From Amyloporia xantha (lineage: Eukaryota > Basidiomycota > Agaricomycetes > Polyporales > Adustoporiaceae), in NCBI GenBank assembly GCA_036971615.1, contig JAYKKR010000017.1, positions 434,001 through 498,000 of the forward strand: a DNA stretch of 64,000 bases. Direction: 5' to 3'. The stretch's first letter is position 1, and the number at the start of each line of letters is the position of its first letter. This document shows positions 57,501 through 64,000 of the stretch, piece after piece. The position numbers and the translations under genes were made by a program. The notes beneath the pieces were generated by a model, which was given only the letters and a program-made list of their open reading frames with translations, did no database searches and was not told where the DNA came from.

Positions 57501-60500
57501 TGAGTGAACGGACCTAGGGCCGAACGGGAAGGGCACGAGGCGGCTTAAAGCAGCACTTTCCATCGCAGACTCTTCTCATAAGCTGAAGATAGATAGCTTA
57601 CACAGAATGGAATAGACGGGAGCAGTGACGTGTGAGTTGTCGGAGACGCCACAATGTTGAACATCACAGAACTGGGGGCCAACTTGAAGGCTAGATCAGC
57701 TTCTGAGCCATGCCTGCGCAGCGATTCGTTCCGACGACTTCGAAGGCAAGCCCAGATCAAAGTGAAAATAGGTCCGGGGACTGAGAATGCGAACGTGGGA
57801 GGGCCGATTGCAGAAGGGCGCTCTGCCACACCGGAGAAGGATCTACCAAACAGTGACATCGTCAGTGAGATTAGAGGCGGATATAGAACGCGCCGCAGGA
57901 CTGTTATAGCACTGTCAGAGCGCTCGTTGACGCGTCTGTGACTCGGAGGTACACAGAAAGGCGATATGAACGCTGTCTGTTGCTACACAGTCTCGACGAT
58001 CGTGTATCCTTCAAGCTAGTGTAGTAGCACCTTTGAATAAGCGATCCTTTAAGATTGTCTTCTAGACCAGCACGGAGTCAATCTGCACTGCTTCAGCCAA
58101 GAGGGTTGGCAAAAATAGCATGAGGCTCCTCTGTCTATAGCGAAGGGTACCCCCGTCTCGGCGCAACAGCGATTCTGCAAGCCTCGGAGGCAATAGCGTC
58201 CATATCAGTGCCTGGATGCCGCATAATCTCCGTGACGTTTCCAGAGGGTCCATGCTGGTAGTTCTTCTCTTCTTTGAACACCACTTGCCGATAGCTACCA
58301 GACGGCAGTAGCTGGACGTCTTGGCAGCCCAACGTGAAGATATGTCTCTGCACCGTAGTGACCAGGAACATCTCATAGATCGAGCAGTCCTGACCGCTTG
58401 CGTACTTCATAACTTGTAAGGGTTTGTGCAAGCATGTCAGTTAGACTATGTATCCAGGTAAAGACCAGATCCTAGCCGTATGGAGCGAAGCATCAGCTCA
58501 TGCCGGATAACAATGTCGACGATCACCAAATTTCGACAATTCGGTACGTATGAGGCCGCAGAAGAGGAAATTGGTAGTCTATATGATCCAATGCGACGTT
58601 CAGTATAGACCGCAGTAAGACGAGATGATAGACTAACCGCGGAATACGCAGACCGATCCTCGTTCCATATTTGGGCGGTGGGAAGCTCTGAAAGACATCT
58701 CACGGAAATGAGCACTAAAAGTCAAATTGACCAAGACTAGTACTGCGAAAACGGAGTGTGCCGTGGAGTTAACTAGTTCCGAGGGTGACGGCTAAGTCGA
58801 TGCCTGACAAGAACCGAAGCCGTGTAAGCACATTATAGCATCCATGATGACTGCAGTCGAACTCTCCGACAATCCGCTAGCAGTCGTCGGACATGTCAGG
58901 AGAAATCCGAGCGTATTCATGACATGGCCACCGATATGAGTCTGCGCCCTCTAATTTCGTGATCGACCTATCTAGGTTGAGTCCGCCAAGTATGAGAATT
59001 TGCTACTCCGGTCGCCGAGAGCTAGCATTACGGTGTATTAGACTAGCGATCATCTTCATCCACTCATCCGCATCATGGTAGCGCGCCATGCATAGCTCAA
59101 ATTGGCGCATGTCGTTAATGATCATCGGGGAAGGCGGCTGTTGCCACAAAGTATGCAGCACTCGCGGTGAAGAGCTACATGCCGCAATGAGACGGCGAGG
59201 GTCAGAATCCGTTTCAATGACATGCTTTCGACTCCACTATCCATCCAAGGCATGGACGCCCTTGTCGATTGCATCATATCCCACACATGAATCGAAGAAG
59301 CCTGAGGATATTGTAAGGCCAGTACGGAGATGTACTCAAAATACTCACCACCTATGCAAGAGAGCATGTCGCAAACGAGCAACGCCCACGGAAGTCCGCT
59401 AGAAGTCGTAGCTAGATATGCCAGTCACGACAGAGGAGCCATGCCTTACGACAAGAGCCCAGATTTGCGTAACCTTTACCAGGTTAGACGTATATCCTCC
59501 AGCGCCAGCAAGCAGATTCGCGAAATTTGCATGGCCATAAGACGCTCGATGATACGCAGGATTAGCACGATACTATGAGAGACGTAAACCTAGCCAGACG
59601 GCAAGGAGGAATCTCGGGGATTCTTAACCTTAGGATGATAATCAGAGACGCAATGGAAAGAGACGCGATAGACCTTACCATGTTCGCTAGTCTGCCAGAT
59701 CGATCGCACATGGACAATCTATGGGGATATGGATGTCCTTCATCCGTCGAATTGTTTCCGTCCCGGCAATCAGCCGCTCTCCGTTTGTGCCACGGGCTGG
59801 AAATGAGACTTCCTGTCATAATCCGCGCATGGCATGGCTCTAACGTAGATGTCAACTCACACATGATGACTCTAGATAGTTTAGCAGACGCGTCTCAATG
59901 TCGCTCATTGATCAGCAGCAGCCACATGGATTGTCCGTCTAGTCTGACCCTTGAGAAAACGCTGGCCTTCACCTTGGCGGGCGATGATGTATGCGGGGTA
60001 ATAGACTAGCCGAATATGAATATGCGGGGAGAGAGAATTGACTGCCAATTGTGGAAAGCGCTGGATACGAATGAGGGAGAGCAGACCCAATCGAAAAGTT
60101 CTGCCATTTCAAGATGTACGAGGTACACGTACGCAGTAGGAAGGGGGAAGACGGCTGTTATACCGGCTAAATATCATTGCCAAGTACACCGATGCCGTTG
60201 GAAAGGAACCTTCATTACTGTCTTTGCAGGAAATGGAGGTCAAGGTCCAGACTGCATGGCAGTCAAGGTGAGGAAGTCTTTCTTGATTCTGTAAGCGGCA
60301 TACAATTGTATATGATAGCTAACACTCGACTCCCCTGATGCAATCACTTCTGCCAATGCACATGCTGGCCAAGAATTGGGAAACTATCACCACGCAAAGA
60401 GAAGCCCCGCGACTATATACGCTACCCTGAGAATCAATGTCGCAGGCAGTCCGGCCGGGCTCACCTCAATACTCCCAAGCGCGAATCACGCAGCAATGCC

Positions 60501-62084
60501 AGAGACTTTACTACCAATAGAGGTCGTGTAGAGCATTGAGCACAATCATGTATGCAACCAATTGGTGCCCACAATAGCTTTAGGAAGCACTCCCGGTAGA
60601 GCTTCGGCGTCGGCCACGTGATATGCAGATCGACGCGCCGGCACACCTGACCACTTGTCGAGGCGCATTGGTGATCGATCAGGAAGGATCGCTCAAGACG
60701 TTGAGTGCTGGAGAAAGTGATCCTCCAGTGAGACGACGATATGCAGTCTCCGAGTTGCGCGAAAGGAATGCTAGTCCTACATAGGCAGCCTTAGAATCTC
60801 AAGTCGGCATTGAGAAATAACCTAAGTATGATTGCAATGGGAAGCTAACGGTCGGTAGAACCTATGGCGTAGCCACATCATGATCAAGGCTTCCAACTGA
60901 CATACAATGGTAACGACTTACAATCTTCGCCAAAAACAAAGTCAGACTTCTATCGACTGTTACGGCCGAAATCACGATCGCATATATGAAAGAGAGGAGT
61001 GAATTCACCGATTCGGCTGTGTCCATTCATCCACAGTATTGAATCGGCACCTGGATATTCACAGAATATTATAAGCACGATTCACGAACAGGCTGTATTT
61101 CCGATTCTCGACTTGGATTTAGGAGATGTTGAGAGAAGAAACTGGACATAGGAAAGTAATTCCAAGTTACCATGATGATCACGCAGTTCGCTCAGGTTCG
61201 CTTTTTGCCGAGACGTCATCAGACGCCCAATAATGAACTCTTTTGAGTTCGTTCACTCTGCCAATATCGACAACGGGGCCACATTGTGTGCTCCAAACGG
61301 CTGCCACATAACTATTTTACACATAATTGACAATACTCCCCACCTGTGTTTCTGAAACTCTGCTACAACTGTGTCGCGCATGTTTCAGCCATTTTCGTGC
61401 AAGACCTGTACATGGCGATCGCCTGTCTACTATTGGGGTCACCGTGGACGGAGATGAGCTACTTCTTTTGAACCGTTGTTCATCTGGAAGCGATATGCCG
61501 TACCAAAGAGAAATATTTATGCGGCTGTACCAAATGGCGGAGATCATGCGCCCGCCGATCTTGCGCGTTCGGAGAGACATGCCTTTCAATTTGTTTCGTA
61601 CGGTTAAGAGGATCGTCAAGACCTTTCGTTGATCTCTTTTATACAAAACGGCATCGCCGTATCCAGCGTGTTTATTGCATGGGCCTCCTCGTGGTCATGA
61701 AGCTATACCCCCAGAGCATGGGCTTCCACCCTCTGCGGAAAAGGACACATCCGAATTTCAGAACATGCGCCCTCCCAGTGGATGGTTCTGTCGCCCACGT
61801 AGCTGAAGTACTTACCTTCGCCAATTCTGTATAGTCGATGAGACGGTTTTAATATGCGTTTGAGGGCTCGCTTGCTGACACAGGAGATCTGCGACTGTGA
61901 CTCCACCGGTGTTCTCCTTACTCCGGATACCTTAATGATTAGTAAAACCCAATAATCAACTTTATAGTACATCAGCATTCATAGGTACGATATTGGCATG
62001 GCGCACAAAGAGTACGGATTTCCTCCATCGAAGCTGGACAGCACTAGTGCAGGATTGTCAGTCCAAGTTGATGGGGGGCATCGG

Positions 62085-62700
62085 CGTCTCTCCAGTTTGA
62101 CTGAGACACCGACAGCAGACGCATATGCAGACAGCGAGGAATTGACTGGAGAATGGTGGCCACTTCTCCATGATTTGCATGATTCTCTGAGGCTGGCCGT
62201 TAACATCGTTATCAGATTCAAACGTACAGGCATGAGTGAATGAATCTGCCTCACCGCGAAATTCGCTCCACCTTGCGAAATACTGCTAATGATGATTCTG
62301 AGTACATCCAACAGGTCTCTTGAGAGGCTGGGTATGAACTCCGTTGATCTGTACAGCCTGCATCGATGTAAGTACCAGGTGAGTTCCGCTGGCCTGACCT
62401 GTAATATTTTGAGTACAGCGCAGATCCCACTGCACTGGTTGAGAGGATTATCGGGGCTATGGCGGAGGTGGTCATGCTATCCTGGATGATCTTCTTGGCT
62501 TCTCTGCTTGTTCCGTGTTGTGTCTATAGACCCGAAGTACCTTGGCCTGTACGAACGCTCAGTCGACTCGGAGACACTCTGCGGTGCACATCCCGCAAGC
62601 CCTGTCACTTTCCTTCAAGTGGAAAAGTCACAAAGAGCGGAGGGCAGGGGAGACGATTTACCGTATTTCTTGCCAGGCCTAGGGGTCACGTTTCCTTCCA
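62085..62700 (+). pseudogene. Aldo/keto reductase pseudogene
   Basis: Fragments of an NADPH-dependent aldo/keto reductase appear in order but in different frames. The first reads TADAYADSEELTGEW, matching the family's active-site TADxYGxSEE block, where the catalytic Tyr and the Asp are recognisable. Next come FKRTG, NRSLERLGMNSVDLYSLHR, ADPTALVERIIGAMAE and KYLGLYERSVDSE with AHPASPVTFLQVEKS. Lesions visible: a TGA where splicing should rebuild the Trp of the SEE-block helix (likely G to A), a second in-frame TGA six codons later, a frame change before NRSLERL and another at the ADPTALV junction. The N-terminal barrel strands and the NADPH-binding C-terminus are not recognisable. It is thus a decayed relic; ends are approximate. 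Confidence 0.68.
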
Positions 62701-64000
62701 CTGTGTATTCTGGGAAAGTTCACACTATTTCATAGAACGGAAGCCATAGTCAGGACGTCCTCTCGCCTAAGCGGAATTGGGAAGCAGTCAAGGCCACGAA
62801 GATTCAAGCCTGTTGGCGAGCAAAAGGATAAGATCCCGCTCCTACTCTTTTCCGACAGCCTCTACAGCTCGCACGAGGAGAAAGGGAAGCTGATTAGTCG
62901 CGACGAGAGGGAACTTAAAATTGTCTCCGCTTCATACTGCACGTTCTGCGCACGAACAACGCCTGAATGGCAGTCTACAGGGTATAGAGGTCTGTGACTG
63001 GGGACCCGTGACGAAGGTGAGCCACCCACCACATTTGAAGCTTGTAGACCCAAGCAGTCCTGTCTGGACTGCTCTGAATTGCCATGCCGAAGGAGGATCG
63101 TCGACAGGAAGTCTAGCTTAAGGAGTGAGAACTGATAACTGAGCTGTCACAGACTGAGTAGAGTGATAGCTTACCTAGAGCCAAATGCGCCAAACGATTA
63201 TCTATAGTAACGAGGTATGGACGGTCTGCAAGAGACGGATTGTCGCTGGACGCAAAACGTGATAGTAACGAGGCTGCGAGCAATTACGGATTCGAAAGTT
63301 CCATATTGTTCCCGCATCGAAAAGGGGAAGCTATAAAATGTGAGGAGGTCTGTTGTTAGGCGAGATAGGGACAAACTCTCGTTCAGAGACGGAATGCTCG
63401 TCGGTCCATCGACATCATTGGAAGTCCAGGCTTTCGGTTCACACAGAATTCGGTCCATAATCAGGCACAGAGGGATAACATCTAGAATCGGTGCTAGCAG
63501 AACAAAACATTGAGAGTTATAGATTGGTCTTCGAGTTCGAAAAGTTGCAATGCCCGCGCCGACCGCTGTGAAGAGACCGAGACCGTGGGCGAAATGACCA
63601 GTTCGCTTTGCGCACAGTGACAACAAAGTAAATCCACGTTACGGTAGTATATGCTCATGACCAGCAGTCGTAATATCAATGGAGGAAATATCCACGAGGA
63701 AGTCCTCATACCGACTCGAGCGAATAACACTGCGCATATACCGATCAAATCTCAAGTCAGATTCTACTTCCGCGACGACCTCCGAGTCGGTAATCCTCAG
63801 TCGGCGACCCTCTACACAACGGAAGTCTGCTGTCTTGAACGATGGACCTCGTTGACCCACAGCTGTATATACCCATCCTGGACCTAGGCATGCCTGCAAA
63901 CAATACTCTCCGAAGTATAGCAATTCTCTGCTCGTCTAAAGGCTCCACTCGTGGCATAATTCTTTGTTGAATCTTGTACCAGGTGAGCAACTTGACTCAC
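62701..64000. other. Right-edge region without a supported gene
   Basis: Only short frames are present, on both strands. Part of it may be a further decayed remnant of the aldo/keto reductase, but I see no motif that shows this. Confidence 0.35.

Larger units (their letters stand above)
52037..62084. other. Ten-kilobase gene-poor region
   Basis: The first 3.8 kb are GC-rich and full of short repeats, which keeps spurious frames open on both strands. The rest is more AT-balanced, with only frames under 190 codons. I recognise no domain, splice chain or mobile-element ends in it. The part next to 52036 must contain the bHLH promoter. A decayed element could be present but is not demonstrable by eye. 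Confidence 0.4.

Overview
This window looks like nuclear DNA of a filamentous basidiomycete, most likely an Agaricomycete. That placement is inference from three things: dense short spliceosomal introns (mostly 48-80 nt), the protein families present, and the serine/proline-rich style of the regulators. I resolved seventeen features that are a gene, a tRNA or a recognisable pseudogene. Exon chains were built by hand from GT-AG (one GC-AG) junctions, and reading-frame phase was checked across every junction.

Layout, left to right. 0-13 kb: an omega-like glutathione transferase (-), a PPxY-motif protein of an unnamed fungal family (+), a BTB/POZ protein (+), a second PPxY paralogue (+), a bZIP transcription factor (-) and a sphingosine-1-phosphate phosphatase of the PAP2 superfamily (-). 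13-26 kb: a gene-poor stretch, a Ser/Pro-rich protein of unknown function (-), a third PPxY paralogue (-) and a large disordered WW-domain protein (-). 26-34 kb, a housekeeping block: UNC-50/GMH1 (+), the calcineurin catalytic subunit (+), an intron-bearing tRNA-Ala(AGC) (-) and a class II-like eIF4E with a long N-terminal extension and a 948-nt intron (+). 34-44.5 kb: two full-length SIN3 co-repressor genes in divergent orientation, an inverted duplication with conserved intron positions. 44.5-64 kb: mostly non-coding, with one bHLH regulator (-) and, near the right edge, a decayed aldo/keto reductase pseudogene (+).

Two themes stand out. First, three PPxY proteins sharing one conserved C-terminal domain lie within 18 kb, and a WW-domain protein (the domain class that binds PPxY) begins less than 1 kb from the third. 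Second, several otherwise intact genes carry isolated single-base insertions, almost all in short homopolymers (positions 3393, 32873, 35093, 35241, 36285 and 41634, and probably a compensated set near 34004-34055). There is also one dinucleotide slip near 15985. A sequencing or assembly over-call is the simplest explanation, and every product length below that spans one of these sites assumes the frame is restored.

Biological connections that can be stated from family knowledge are calcineurin signalling, sphingolipid phosphate turnover, Golgi membrane function (UNC-50), cap-dependent translation and SIN3/HDAC repression. Nothing in the layout shows that these genes act in one pathway, and eukaryotic neighbours need not be co-regulated.
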